A DNA stretch of 64,000 bases. It comes from Thunnus maccoyii (Eukaryota; Chordata; Actinopteri; Scombriformes; Scombridae). Both the position numbers and the translations under genes were made by a program. Where the stretch lies: positions 20,079,001-20,143,000 of the forward strand of contig NC_056539.1 in NCBI RefSeq assembly GCF_910596095.1. Direction: 5' to 3'. The notes beneath the pieces are model-generated. The model saw only the letters and a list, made by a program, of their open reading frames with translations. It did no database searches and was not told the DNA's origin. Numbering within the stretch: position 1 is the stretch's first letter; every line of letters starts with the position of its first letter. This document shows, in pieces, positions 39,501 to 53,834 of this stretch.

Positions 39501-40960
39501 AGCACGATTCCATATTTCCATGGGAAATATACAAATACACCAAATCAGTACTTTCATCAGCCTCTGTGTACAAAACTGACGAGTCCAAGCTTTAGGGAAG
39601 CACTCGTGAGGTGTGTGCTGTTGGTGTGTATTATCACCCTGCACGTTGGTCCCAAAGCACGGAGTGGGACTGTGGAGGGTCTGTGAGGCGGGAACCTCCC
39701 ACTGTACTCTGGCAAAAGAGAAGAAAAAATATTGGATGAGTAGAAATATTGCTAATATAAGTATATTTACTTTCTGGCCTACCTTCCAAAAGCTATTACA
39801 CTAAATATTACCTGCCAAAAAAACATTTCCACACTCAAATTAAAAACAACGTAATAATACACATGAATATATAATTTATCATTGAGTGAAACAAAATTCA
39901 AATTTTGAATGTTACTAGTTCAGGTCTGTGTGCATTATGTTTATTTTTTTATAGCTACCTTTCATATCCACTTCTCCAGCTGGATTAACCGGAGTTCTCT
40001 GGGCTTTCTTCTTCCTCCTCTGCAGCAGGTTCAACCAGTCGGTCATATGAGAAAGCCAGCATCATCTGTATTAAACAATATTATACCAATGTTAAAAGAA
40101 AATGTAATTCTCGTGTACATTCCTTTTAAATTATGTTTGTTAATTATTTTCTTTTTCTATGATTAGATTCAAGGTTGAAGATAACTGAAGAAAAGATGTG
40201 ATGTGTCCGTGAAAGGCAATATCAATCCAAGAAGAAATCTTAATTTTAAAAAAACCCATAAAATGCATTTTAAATGAATGAGATCACATGCTATTGTCGA
40301 TCTTTGGCAACCTCTTTTTTCTCTTAAATACATTCCAGCAGCTTTAATCTCATAAACTTTTCTTCACTTAGTTGCTGAGTAAATCCTGAAAGCTCCTAAA
40401 AACCAAAGATGCAGAAGTGCAGTGATCTGGCTCAAAGTCTTAACTTTTAAAGTTTGATGCTACAATAAAACTTGCTTCAGAACTGTCAACAATGTACTGC
40501 AGCATGTCCTTCGTATTGAGAATAATGAGAAAAAGAAATGAGCATAGTGGACACAATTTGGAACAAAGAACTGCAAGTTGGAGCCACTTCACCTCTATTT
40601 GGAAGTGCGCATGCTGAGTCCTTCTCTCAGTAGGCACACACAAGTTTTTGTTTTCCTCTTTCTCAATGATAGTGGAAACATTTAGTTGTTGGGCTGTGGT
40701 TTGCCACGCTTCATTACAAGCATTTTGTTTTGCTTGTTTGTTCGCTAATGCAAGAGGAGCTGCTGGCTATAGATGTCAACTTGCATTTCCTGATCATAGC
40801 TTTAAACCCTTTTGTGTGGCTTGTTTGTTTCTCATTAGTTCTGATTAGATTCTCACTGCTAAAAAACTCTCACTAAAATTTTTGGAACAGAAACATGATT
40901 TACATAAATTTTGAAGTCCAATTTTAATCAGTCACAGTCAGTGTGCACATTGGCACATGC
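36580..40960. other. Very AT-rich gene-free stretch before the transporter gene
   Basis: Long A and T runs (36700-38110) with a G tract near 36822 and an (AAAGC)n patch near 38756-38772. A somewhat more balanced segment from 39400 to 40850 has no recognisable exon. Confidence 0.5.
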
Positions 40961-40968
40961 TTACTATT

Positions 40969-40974
40969 TTTATT
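40969..40974 (-). terminator. Possible polyadenylation signal of the mfsd8-like gene
   Basis: AATAAA on the minus strand lies about 170 nt beyond the TGA at 41142. The surroundings are AT-rich, so a chance hexamer is possible. Confidence 0.4.
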
Positions 40975-41141
40975 TATATTAGCACATGGCACGAAGGTTG
41001 CATTAAAAAGGATGTGGCAATTAATCATTATTCTCTCTGCCAGTGACATTACTGACATTACTTTCATACAATGCATCACAAATATGGAGTCAGAAGCAAA
41101 CAATCTCTATACATTGAATTTACATTTGTGGAAATGTCTGG

Positions 41142-44100
41142 TCACACAAGGTGAAAATAGACACAGATCCTGTTTCTTTTTCTCTTCCTCATGTTTTTTT
41201 TCCTTTTGCTTACTGTTAGCAATGCCAGGAGTGCCATCATTACTCCCATCATGATATACATGTTCCCAGTAAGGCCACCAGCCCACAGAGGGCCCAGGAT
41301 GGTAGCTAGACCGCCAACTGAGCGACGTACTCCCTGACTGAAACCTGTAAAACCGGAAAGACATGAAGAAACATAAGAGCTCAACACACAAAACATGTTA
41401 GGTACATGTGACCAACACTGGACACTAGATGGTGCTGTTTCTCACCTTGTGTTCTCTCTGCAGTGACTTTGGAGAAGAGGGAAACCTGGGCCACAGCTAC
41501 AAATGGCAACCCCAAAACCTGCAAAAACACCCCAATGATGAACTCTGTCAGCTGCCATGGAAAACCACCTACAGAAAAGGTGTAGCAGAGGAGAAAACAG
41601 AAAAACACAACAGAGTTAATATTTATGATATATACATACAGGTCAAGATACAGGTGTGCTTGTGCAATAACAAAAGCGGGGACTTTCTTAAGTGCTGTGT
41701 AGACTGACCCAGTGGGTTAGCCAGGAAGATGAGGCACCAGATACAGGAGATGTTGCAGATGATGAGGCCGATGGCCAGAACCACCCGCTCAGCAACACGC
41801 TGACTCAGCCAGCGCACAAACACGAAGCCAGCGATCACCTCCACACCGCAGAGACAATACATAACGCTGTTTTCCAGCTCCCCATAGTTGAAGTACTTCT
41901 GAGTCAGTGGAGTCACCATGGTCTGAGGAGGGAATGGTGTACAGTAGATGTTGGAACCATGCATAAATACTTAACAGGTCGTTTTTATCACACATTTGCG
42001 TGATTGTGTAATAATGTTTGCCAATGGTGTGTGATAATTCCATTCCTAGTGTGGTTTCATGTGTTTCAGGACTTTCATGAGTCAATATTTAAAAAAAAAA
42101 ATACAAAAAAAAGATTATTATTATTAAAAAAAAGTATGCCAATAGATTCTTTAAAAAAGTGAAACCATACTAAAGAAATACAAAGAGAACCTTATTAAAG
42201 AAAGTCTTATTAAATCACATTTGGATTCCCCAATAGCCTACTGGTTATGACTGGAGCGTCAATAGACCTTTGTTGCATGTCATAGCCCTCTCTCTACTCC
42301 TGTGTCATACCTCTGCACTTTCAACTGTCAAATAAATTCAGAAAGTGCCAAAAAAATAATCTTTAAAAAAAATTGCACAATATTTATGTGTGTTTCTGTC
42401 TGTGTGCTATTTACTGCACCTCCAGTGCTGTCTGATTGAAGAGGGTGATGAACTGAGCAGCCAGCAGCACAACCACCTCTTCTCTCAGGAACTCTACAGA
42501 CACAAAGTGCAAGTCAGAGGCGAGCGGACAGAGAAGGAAGAGTAGGAGACCAACAGCAAGGTCAGAGCATAGGGACAAACGAAAGAGAGAAATGACAGAA
42601 AGACAAATTAAGCACATTTCAGAAAACCACATTTGAGGCGTATTCCTCTCAGTGCTGCCTTGAGTGGCAATGTCCAATTTAATAGGGGAAATGAAGAATC
42701 AAAGCTAACAAAATGGGTGTATTTAGCAGATAAAAACCGTGAAACTGGGCCAGAAAAATGGAAAATCGGCAAGAAGTAGACAAGAGAATCAAGTCCAGTT
42801 ATGTTCAGTAGATATGATTAATATATTATTAATGTTAGTAAGGACATGCACATTAGATAATAAGAAATCCAGCCTCTAACAAATGAATGTGAATTGTTTC
42901 AATTACTATTAAGACCTTAGATTTAAATTTTCAAGCTTTTTACTAACCCCAAAATATGATATCAAAACCACAAGCTTCACAACTACTCCCAACCACCTAC
43001 CTCGGGTTACGCTGAAATTCTTAAAGTGGCTGGGGGGCTCGTGGGACTCTGGTGGCACGGGAGAAGAAGGCATCGAGACATCATTCAGTATCGCATGGGG
43101 GGCAGCAGAGGTGTGGTTCCTGGTTGGGTTGGGTGTCACCACTGAGCCATAGGAACCCGCCAGCTCCTGGGACGCCATTAGTGGCTTTCCCTCATCATCA
43201 CCCTCTTCCTCATCTTCCATAAGTCCTTGCTTGTTCTCCATCTCCTTGCTCTTGCTTGTCGAACTCTCCTTGGCCTTCCCTCTCTCCAGAGGTGGTAGGT
43301 CCCAGTACATGAAGACCACAGCCAGTTGAAGGAGAATCCACAGCAGACACATGAACAACTGTGGGGGAAGAAGAGGAGTGTAAAAATGTGTCACAAAGTT
43401 TACACATCTTCTTGCTATACAAATATTTTGTTCCCTACCCCTGGTGCAGTATATTTATTGACCACAAAAGGACCAAGGTGGAAATCACACAGCCTCAGGA
43501 AGATGTTAAATGCTGGACCTGCACCAAAGGCAAAAATAAAACATGTGGTCATCAATGTTAATCTGCTCAATTTATTTTGTCAGTCCACTCAAATCTGGAA
43601 ATCCCAAGTAAGCTAGTGGTATTTTAAGTGTAAAGAAAACAAATCCAACCCCAGATTCAAAATAATTAAAGTCAAATGATTAGCAGCCTCTTATCATCAT
43701 GGTCATCAAACAGCAGAGGAGCAGACTGACCAATCAGAAGGCCAGCCTGTCGACATGCCATGACAGCGGCAAATACAGTGGCGCGATCTTCTGGGGCTGT
43801 GCTTCTGGTCAGGAAGCCAAAGATGGATGAGCCAGCACCTGTGCCGATGCCTGAGGCAAACACATATTTCATGAATAAATTACAGCAATGAAACATTGAG
43901 GGTGAAACTTGGAGCTCTGGGTCCTGGTTCGAGAGGATCATCATCGGTTATTTCATATCATCATATTTCTTAAAATACATGAGGCCAGAGTTAAAGTTAT
44001 CAAAACAGGTCAAAATGAGTTTGGAAACATCACCACTGAGCTGAAATGTGGGGATTTGTGGATGCTATTGAGTTACATATGGTCTTTAAGGTAATAATGT

Positions 44101-46770
44101 ATCCCAGTGTTTAATAGCTATTGATAATGTGAAATGGGTTACTTATACATTCTAATATAATTATTCATCATTTTATGTTAAAAAAAAAAAAAACTTAACA
44201 GCAGACAACCAGGGCAGAGTTATTGGATTGGAATGATTTTACAAAATCATAAGTCGTAGTGTCACTTTGTACAAACTCACCTGCCACCAGTCTGCTTGAC
44301 AGTAAGAGCCACTTGGAGTAGCCCATGAAGTACATGAAATTACCTGAAAAAAATTAAAAGAAGGGGGAAAATAGAGTAGAGGTCCCATACAGTAATAAAC
44401 CTCAAATAGAACAACATATGGAGTTTGTGCTTTTGAAATGAGAGGCTGAGTACATGATATGATTGGGGTTCAAGTGGTTAAACTTGAATCCTAGGCAACA
44501 GTAGTGGCTATAAAAAATATATGAGTGCAAGAGGAGTGTGGACTCACCAACTATCTCAAAAACGTTGGCAAACAAGATGATCTTCTTGGTGGTTCGTGTT
44601 CTGTCAGACCAGTGACCAAACAGCGGTCCTGTGAGGAGACCACTCAGGCTGAATGCTGATAGAGCCAAACCCAAGAAGTAAGGTGCTGCATTTAAAGTCT
44701 GCAAGTACCTCCATATTGTTGGCAATATCACAGCTGGGGAGAAAGAAGCGAGGGGAATTAGATTCTATCTGACTCTAGAAGTTAATTTTCAAAATTCCAA
44801 AATAAATTCAAGGCAAAAAAACCCCCAAAAACAAAAAAACACACTTTAATCAAATACATTAAATATTATAGCTAGTAACTTCATGTCTAGCTAATAGCAG
44901 TTATTGTCACCTTATCTGCTGGGGAACAGGTAATGTTCATATGTATAAGCTATACGTGTATAAATAGTATTAGATATTAATGTTAATACTATAAAGCTGG
45001 ATTCAAAAAACATTGTGGGTCTTGGACTATAACTGGAATACATTACGTCACATATGATGTAAACCTTGTCAACTGTAAATCTGTGGTACGTACACTATTT
45101 AACCCCGTTATGCTCAGTCATCTGTGTCATTGGCCCTTTGTGGAAGTAAGCAGTAACTTTTTGGAAATAAATCAACCATACTGTAGCTCTGCTGGGCTGC
45201 CTGTACGTAAGCAGAATCACCAAGGCTGCATCCCCATGGCTTCTGAGCAATCTTTATTGCAACCGTGTGACTCCCCTGAGCCCTACAGAGACATTTATCA
45301 GATGCTGTGTTTGGGCAGAGCTACACACATACATACATAGATTTACCTTTATAGAAATAAACTCACAGTGAACTGAAAATGCATATTTTACCTACCATTA
45401 GAGCTTCCTGACAACCACAAGTCTCTAATAGTCTTTGGAAAGATTTGATTAAATAAGTTAGACTTGCTTCAAATGAAGATCTACAACCAATGTAAGACGA
45501 CAACTGGATGTTGTAGTCCTTACTTACAACTTCAAACCTTCTTTGTGTTCATGCTGGTAATGCTGAGAGACCTGCAACTTTGGCTGCAGTGGTAGTTTCC
45601 CCCACCAATGCCTCACATAGACAAAGGATAGTGCTGACCCAATACAATTCAAATCTAATTCCTGGGTCAGAAGACACAATGACGCGTGCTCTCAGAAAAT
45701 TCCAGAGTAAATATGTCTTGTCTGTTGCGAAATTCCATAGTTTCTTGACCCTGACAAAGACATCTGTATGTGGGAGTGACAAAGCTATTTGTTGTAAAAT
45801 CGAATCTTGCTTCTTTGTCACAGAAAACAGAATCCCCTTGCACACTGTAATGTAATCTAATACCATAGTCTTTAGTTGAGTCTTATTGACGGTGTAAAAG
45901 AGGTGTTGATATATTTAAGGCCTGGAAAACCACAGAAATTCTTTTCATGAAAATACAGACTGAACTTACCACACAATTGAGTCAACACACAGATGTCATC
46001 AGTGAATGTGTCTTAAAGGTATTGATGCAATCATGGATCAAGCTGCATTAGTGTGAAAGGCCTCAACAACTTCCTGACATGACCCAGGTTTCAGTTAATA
46101 TTAACTGCTCAACAGCCTCGTTCAGGTGAGAACAAGCTCCTATCCTCAATATTGTTTTGGAGTATTCTGGGGTTTTAACAACCCAAGGAAGAGTTTCTAT
46201 TCTACAGTTATACACAAATTTCACAGGGCTCACTTTTTAGTCAAAAAACAAATACATAATGTAGTTAAAGCATGTAGGCAGATGAAATTAACTAAAAATA
46301 CATTTGAACAGTTAAATGAGTACCTCAGAAGCATGAGGCTAAAGGCTCACTCCTCACATCAGTATATACAGTATATCCTGCTTACAGTTCTGGCCAATTC
46401 TGTCCAAGACAAGCTCATGTAAGGACTGTGTAAAACTGTGAAATGCAAGATAATAAGAAGCTCCAACATTGATTAACTTGACAAACCACCAAGTTCCAGT
46501 ACAATATGTCCCCAAAACTGTTGTGACAATGATATTTGATAAGCATTGTCCCTATATGCAATTTCTCAATTAGTGATTAGCTGCAACACAATATATAACA
46601 TAATTACATTAATGAAAATGAGTCCCATTCTAACACAGATTGTCAGTGTCAGTGCTGCGACACAACATGAATAAAGCCACCAAACAGATCTCACCATATT
46701 CTATACCGCTTAGAAGAAAGATGAGTCCAATGGTGAAAAATGTTAACTTCTTTTTCCGTCGAGTATCCAT
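41142..46770 (-). CDS. mfsd8l: MFSD8/CLN7-like major facilitator transporter, complete, 10 coding exons
   Basis: Coding exons, 5' to 3' on the minus strand: 46770-46695, 44733-44548, 44343-44281, 43850-43731, 43518-43439, 43358-43001, 42493-42420, 41922-41709, 41568-41446, 41344-41142. All joins are GT-AG, phases agree, and the total is 1497 nt (498 residues plus TGA). An in-frame TAG 15 nt upstream (46783-46785) fixes the ATG. The protein resembles MFSD8 (CLN7), an endolysosomal 12-helix membrane protein. Visible landmarks are the MFS motif-A loop GHWSDR (residues 65-70), a TM4 arginine (105), GIGTGAG just after it, an ITPLT-like segment rendered VTPLTQKYF in exon 8, and a basic C-terminal tail. 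Human MFSD8 has 518 residues. Here the N terminus is short and lacks the EQEPLLG dileucine, while the central loop (about 195-294) is long and acidic. It is more likely the fish mfsd8-like paralogue than mfsd8 itself, so the symbol is provisional. The substrate cannot be told from sequence. Confidence 0.9.
42229..42358 (+). mobile_element. Second copy of the same SINE family, inside an mfsd8-like intron
   Basis: The body matches the copy at 3190: CCTTTGTTGCATGTCAT, CTCTCTCTACTCCTGT, and a tail ending TCAAATAAATTCAG...AAAAAA. The tRNA-like head is much more eroded, with no intact B box. It lies between coding exons 7 and 8, about 60 nt downstream (on the minus strand) of the exon 7 donor, antisense to the gene. 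Confidence 0.7.
44734..46694 (-). other. First intron of the mfsd8-like gene
   Basis: About 2 kb with no recognised repeat or nested gene. Open frames within it overlap on both strands and have no homology that I can name. Confidence 0.7.
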
Positions 46771-47150
46771 CGTGTGTTGCTGCTATAATGTTCTTTCTAT
46801 ACTTCGATTGGTCACCTTCATTATTCTTCAAGATAAGTTTCCATTCTAGTCTCTCTGCAAAACACCACAGTGGACATAATCCCGAGTGCAGTGCTTCCAA
46901 TTAGAGCTGAATGCAGAGACATGTTACCAAGCCTGTCTGCAACCAGCGTGAGAAATACTTAAAATGCTGTAGAAATGCGAATTGTTCCGCGTATGTCAAC
47001 AGTGAAGGTGCACGGCAACAGTTTGGATCTGTAAAGCGTAGCAAACTCGCAGGTAACCAGACTCGACCTGCAAGATTGCGCAACCAAACAGACCCGGGAT
47101 GCTCCTGCGCACTTTAATCCGACATACATCACTTCCGGTGGGCAACATGC
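46771..47150 (-). promoter_or_regulatory. 5'UTR and promoter region of the mfsd8-like gene
   Basis: Upstream of the start codon the sequence becomes richer in CG dinucleotides than the surrounding AT-rich DNA. It carries an ATTGG (inverted CCAAT, minus-strand sense) at 46807-46811 and an ETS-type CTTCCGG at 47132-47138. No canonical CLEAR (TFEB) GTCACGTGAC element is present. The transcription start is not defined, and an upstream noncoding exon cannot be excluded. Confidence 0.5.
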
Positions 47151-49284
47151 ACTTTGGTGTACTCTGGGCCAATCCCAAACACTGAATCCTGACACCATCC
47201 AGACAGAATGCACACAGTTTCTGTGTTCAGATGCATGCACTTATAAAAATAATGTAATTTTGACCAAAAAAAATGACTATAAGGCAGAGATTGAACTGCA
47301 AAATCTAAAAAACTATTTGGAAAATGGTCTGTAGTGTTGGAAAGTAAACCTAAACTGTAGTAGTTGGACATGTAAATCTCAACAAAAAAGACCTTTGACA
47401 ATCTTATTTTAAACTGCACAAGGTTGTTACTCAAATACTCAAAAGCCTAATATGCAAGGTTAAACAATCCTACTCCAGGAGACTACTAGCAGCATGTCAT
47501 ATGGTCTCAGTTTGAGTGCAGGTTGCACTTTGTCACTTCTGTAGTCCACGCTAAACCCACATTGTCACAATTAGAATTGTTTGAAGTTTCTCTCTTTTTA
47601 GCTTTAACCCCCCCCCCCCCCCATACAAGCTCATTTTAAAACATCCCAACATTCAAATGTTTAAGGGTTAAGGGTCTTTCCATGTATATATCAGGAGCCT
47701 GTGTGAGTCATTGGCAGTATTACTCTCCATCCTGTGACATCCATTACCACTGACATTGAGAAGCTTGTATTCCACACAAAAGCTGCCTCTTTCAGCCTTA
47801 CCCTTAATTCAATTTTGTCTCAGAGTCCACATTTTAGTTTGCTGCCATCAAAGCAAATGTAGAGCAGTTGCCTGTGGCATGCTGGGTAATAAACTCTCGT
47901 CTGGGAGCAAAATATTTTAATTTTCTAAAATACTTGCCAGAGCACACAGTCAACATTTCAACTTTAAATGTTTTATTAAATACTCAGGCAGTTTAATTTG
48001 GACTGTTCATACAAACAGTGAAAAACAGGTTTAGATGATTAAAAGAAAAAGCTAAAGGCCGAATGAGGTATAGCAGCTACTTTGATGTTGTTCATGGCAC
48101 TAACAAAACTCTGAGAACTACACACATAAAGATAAATGCCTCAGAAAATTGCAAAGCTGCTTTTAATTGCAAGCTCTTTTGGAACTTTTGATTTAAGGTG
48201 ATGGAGAACCCTTCTCTCAGAGTCCAAGTGTAATTAAGTGTAATTAGTCCATTAACCGGAACCCTGTTTCTGGAAAGAGATGTTGCCGACTGTTCCATTG
48301 TTTTAAATGTAATTTCTCACAATGCTGTGAGCATGACACTTCATTCATCTCTACTGTATAAGAGTCATAGCAAAAATCTCAGAGTAGTGTATCTCAAAAC
48401 TTGGGCAAAAATAAATCATCTACTACAAATATCTGTATGGTGAGATACACCAAAAGTAAATATAGAAAAATATTTTTCTTGATTTGGCTGGACCGATTCT
48501 TAAATACTTTTTCCCAGTGCTCACTGCAACAACTGAGCAAACTCCATCCACGAGATATGTTGCAAGAAATTAAACATAAAGGAAATGAGTAGAGCTTGTT
48601 CCTCCTTTAGCTCTACTGACTCCTCCTGCTCTAGTTAGACCATGAGATATAGTGAAACCTGTGGAAAGACTAGTAAATGGACCTTAAGCTGAGACTGATT
48701 CAGAGACTGTTTCTATGTCTAGTCTTCACGCTAACAGTGTTAATTCATGTTATGCCATGTCATTCATGTTAATTGTCCTTTTAACGTTTATTCTCTCTTA
48801 TCTTGTTACCTGTCATCTTTTGTACGGCAAAGACACAAAGGGCACACCGAGGGAATATGGCACTGACCCTGCCTTGACATCTTATTTCCCAATGCTGTGG
48901 CCTGAGAATTGTAGTTCTTCTAAATCCATCTGAGTACAAAGCAGGAAGTATATAAAAATATTTTTTAATGCATAGCATTGTTGGATATCTGCAAAAAACA
49001 TATCAGTACGTCATTAATAAATATAAATTTAATATGTATAATGTATATAGCTTTTTCCAAAGGCCATGTAATGTTTTAGACACCTGCCCAGTGACCTACA
49101 GCTCGTCTTCTGTCCTTAAATTAAAACAGTGTTACAAATGGAGCCCCAGTGTTGATTACAGAACAAATAAAACCTATTCAATATACTTGAAAGAGCAGCT
49201 AAACAGTTGAGCTGTATGGTTGGAAGACAACCTAAAAGAAAAAAAAACATGTCAAGATAAAAAAAGGATGATCCAAGATAAGAG
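47151..49284. other. Intergenic interval between polr2h 3' end and mfsd8-like promoter
   Basis: Both flanking genes are on the minus strand. The interval contains a poly(C) tract and otherwise unique AT-rich DNA. No RNA gene or exon was recognised. Confidence 0.6.
47609..47622. repeat. Poly(C) tract
   Basis: About 14 C. Similar C or G homopolymers occur near 11618-11635 (interrupted), 36822-36832 (G) and 59987-59997. Confidence 0.85.
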
Positions 49285-49303
49285 AATAATGTATAAAAAA
49301 ATC

Positions 49304-49309
49304 TTTATT
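49304..49309 (-). terminator. polr2h: polr2h polyadenylation signal AATAAA
   Basis: Plus-strand TTTATT gives AATAAA on the minus strand about 280 nt beyond the stop codon, the first good hexamer downstream. Confidence 0.6.
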
Positions 49310-49586
49310 TACAGTTTGCCAGTAGATGGAGGTTGCAACGGTTCTTAAGTGTCACAGTCTTCAGTCTATTGTCCATCTCCTTGGAGGAAACAATTTGTGC
49401 TATGAAAATAAAAATTAAAATATGTTTTCTACAACCTCCATGTATTCTGTCTGTGAGTAGTTCTTAGAAATGGTCATGTACTCCAGACGTGAGAATATTG
49501 ATGTTTTCAGTATGCAGTTCAGTAAGACCTTAAGGTTGACTGTGGCAGTGGAAGAACCGAGGTACGTGGGCGAGCAGAGTTGGGTT

Positions 49587-51977
<2,391 letters not shown>

Positions 51978-52669
51978 CTTTCACTCAGCTTAGGAACATG
52001 GAAATGACAAGAGAAAAAGGGCATCAATTAGGCAGTCTTTTTAAAAAATAAAAAAAAGTTTAAATAAAGACAACTGACATACTTGGGAAGCTCTGATTTT
52101 ATCAACAGGTGCTCGTATTTAATCTTTTGATGGGAAAAATATGATGTTACAAGCAATGTTATGATGCTTTTCTGATGCCAGGTAGAATGAGAAAAGACAA
52201 GGACTGAAACTAACTCCTATCTTCATTATTGATTAGTCTGCCGTTCATTTTGTCGATTAATCAATTCATCTATTGGTCTAAGAAATGTCAGATAATAATG
52301 AAACTATATGTGACACATCTGTTAGGATCCTTATTTGAATGTTAAAATATTGCCAGTGTGTAGATAAGTTTATTATGCTTCCTATGATGAATTAAAATGC
52401 TACTTCAAAACACTATCTCCCACTGATGAGCAGCTAAATCTCATTCAATCGAGCCCATTTGCAACATAGAGAGCAACTATAGCAAACGTATTTCAAATCT
52501 AACATCCATGTGTTACGAGAAAACTTTTCATCAACGTTACTGCAACGACAGGCAGAAGTCTGAACTCGCCAAACAGTTTTAAGTTCTTGTCATAAATAAA
52601 CTTCAAGTGTCTCCTATTGAGGCTAGCTGTTAGCTTTAGCATGTTGTGCACCAAATTCCCGATGCTTAC

Positions 52670-52760
52670 CTCAAATAAGATGAAGTGGTTACGTTATATT
52701 ATATTATATTGCGCAGAAACTAACGTCGCAGTCACTCTGTTTCTCTCTGTGCCAACTTGT
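52670..52760 (-). other. polr2h: polr2h 5' noncoding exon (TSS end approximate)
   Basis: On the minus strand the sequence reads ...TTATTTGAG|GTAAGC, a strong donor whose last exon base is 52670. A suitable acceptor lies between this and the start codon at 51977 (for example a CCTAAG 11-17 nt upstream of the ATG). This gives the usual arrangement of a short untranslated first exon followed by a 5'UTR intron of about 0.7 kb. The 5' boundary near 52760 is a guess. Confidence 0.6.
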
Positions 52761-53270
52761 GTAACAACAGTTCCTATTTAAGTAAAAACTTCATTCATTA
52801 CTATATGAAACAGACTGAACCGCGCAGGAACAATGTGCTCGACCTTTGACACGTAAACTACTTCCGGTTGGGTAAAAATCCTCGTTGCTGCTTCGTTTGT
52901 TGATTTTGAAATAGGTGGGCGAAATATTATTATTAAATATGACTGAAAAACACGAATACAAACAAAATTGTGAAAAAAATTAACCTTATCGTATAACTGT
53001 CTAGCTGTCGTCACTGTAGTGTTCAAAACTAAAGTAAATAAAGCACATTTTCCACATTTTATATATATATATATATCTTAAACAGTCTCTTACTAATTTC
53101 TCTAAGAAATAAATAGTTAACAAACGGGATGCTTTCACGAAGCGTATCGTTATTTACGACATTTGTTTCTACTTTCCAGCCTGCATTCCCCAGGCATTGG
53201 TTGCTAGGTGTTTTAGCGTCCCATCTGTGTACCGTTGCTAGCTAATGGCTAGGTGGCTAATATCATTGTA
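52740..53270. promoter_or_regulatory. Shared bidirectional promoter region of polr2h and armc9
   Basis: About 500 bp separate the divergent first exons. No TATA box is placed for either gene; the (TA)n run at 53060-53076 is a microsatellite. An ETS-type CTTCCGG sits at 52861-52867, an inverted CCAAT box (ATTGG) at 53196-53200, and two GTTGCTAG motifs at 53200-53207 and 53234-53241. Together these fit a TATA-less housekeeping promoter. Confidence 0.6.
53060..53076. repeat. (TA)n run inside the divergent promoter interval
   Basis: Eight TA units. It could be mistaken for a TATA box, but it is a simple repeat in an AT-rich patch. Confidence 0.85.
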
Positions 53271-53381
53271 GGTGAATCCCACAAGCCCTGCTGAATATGG
53301 ATTGTATACGTTTCAGTTGCGGATAAAAACATTTAAAGCGTTATAATCGTATATTCACCAACTGCACGATGTGCGAATAAG
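53270..53381 (+). other. armc9: armc9 first noncoding exon (TSS end approximate)
   Basis: GAATAAG|GTGAGA gives a strong donor at 53381/53382, and the next acceptor (CTTTGCAG) is at 53834. The exon has no open frame joined to ARMC9. It faces the polr2h first exon. The transcription start is not visible and 53270 is only approximate. Confidence 0.55.
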
Positions 53382-53834
53382 GTGAGAATGATGTTGATGT
53401 CCTCTCTAAACGTCAGATAATGCTAACTAACTAGCTTGCCTAGCTACTAGTTTGCCACATTTTCGGTAACGTCGATGTTAAACTTTACTGTTGAAGACTA
53501 ACGTTATGTATTTTAAAATTAAAAAAGCAGAAAAAACTGACTAAACATATCTCAAAAATTAACGTGTGTCCACAATTCTGTGGGCACTAGTACAGCTTTA
53601 AATGCCAGTAAAAAGTGAGATGTCTGTGTTTTTTTGTTAAGAACATTACTATTACGTTATATCAAAACATTTGTATCGCAGTATTACCTGAATTTTGGTC
53701 TCTAAAACACAAGTACTCAAAAAAATGCTGCACCTGAGAAAAACAAAGGCGTTCTGTAATATTCTTTGGGTTTCTCCTGTTAATGTTCACTTGTAGAATT
53801 AACATGTAAGTTACTGTGTGTCATGTCTTTGCAG

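Noticed and set aside
42411..42677. 88-codon open frame with its own ATG overlapping a transporter exon
   Set aside because: Only the last 24 or so codons belong to the transporter (exon 42493-42420). The upstream part is intron read through before the CTGTAG acceptor.
53060..53076. TATA box for armc9 or polr2h
   Set aside because: It is a (TA)8 microsatellite about 200-300 bp from either expected start, and both genes look TATA-less.
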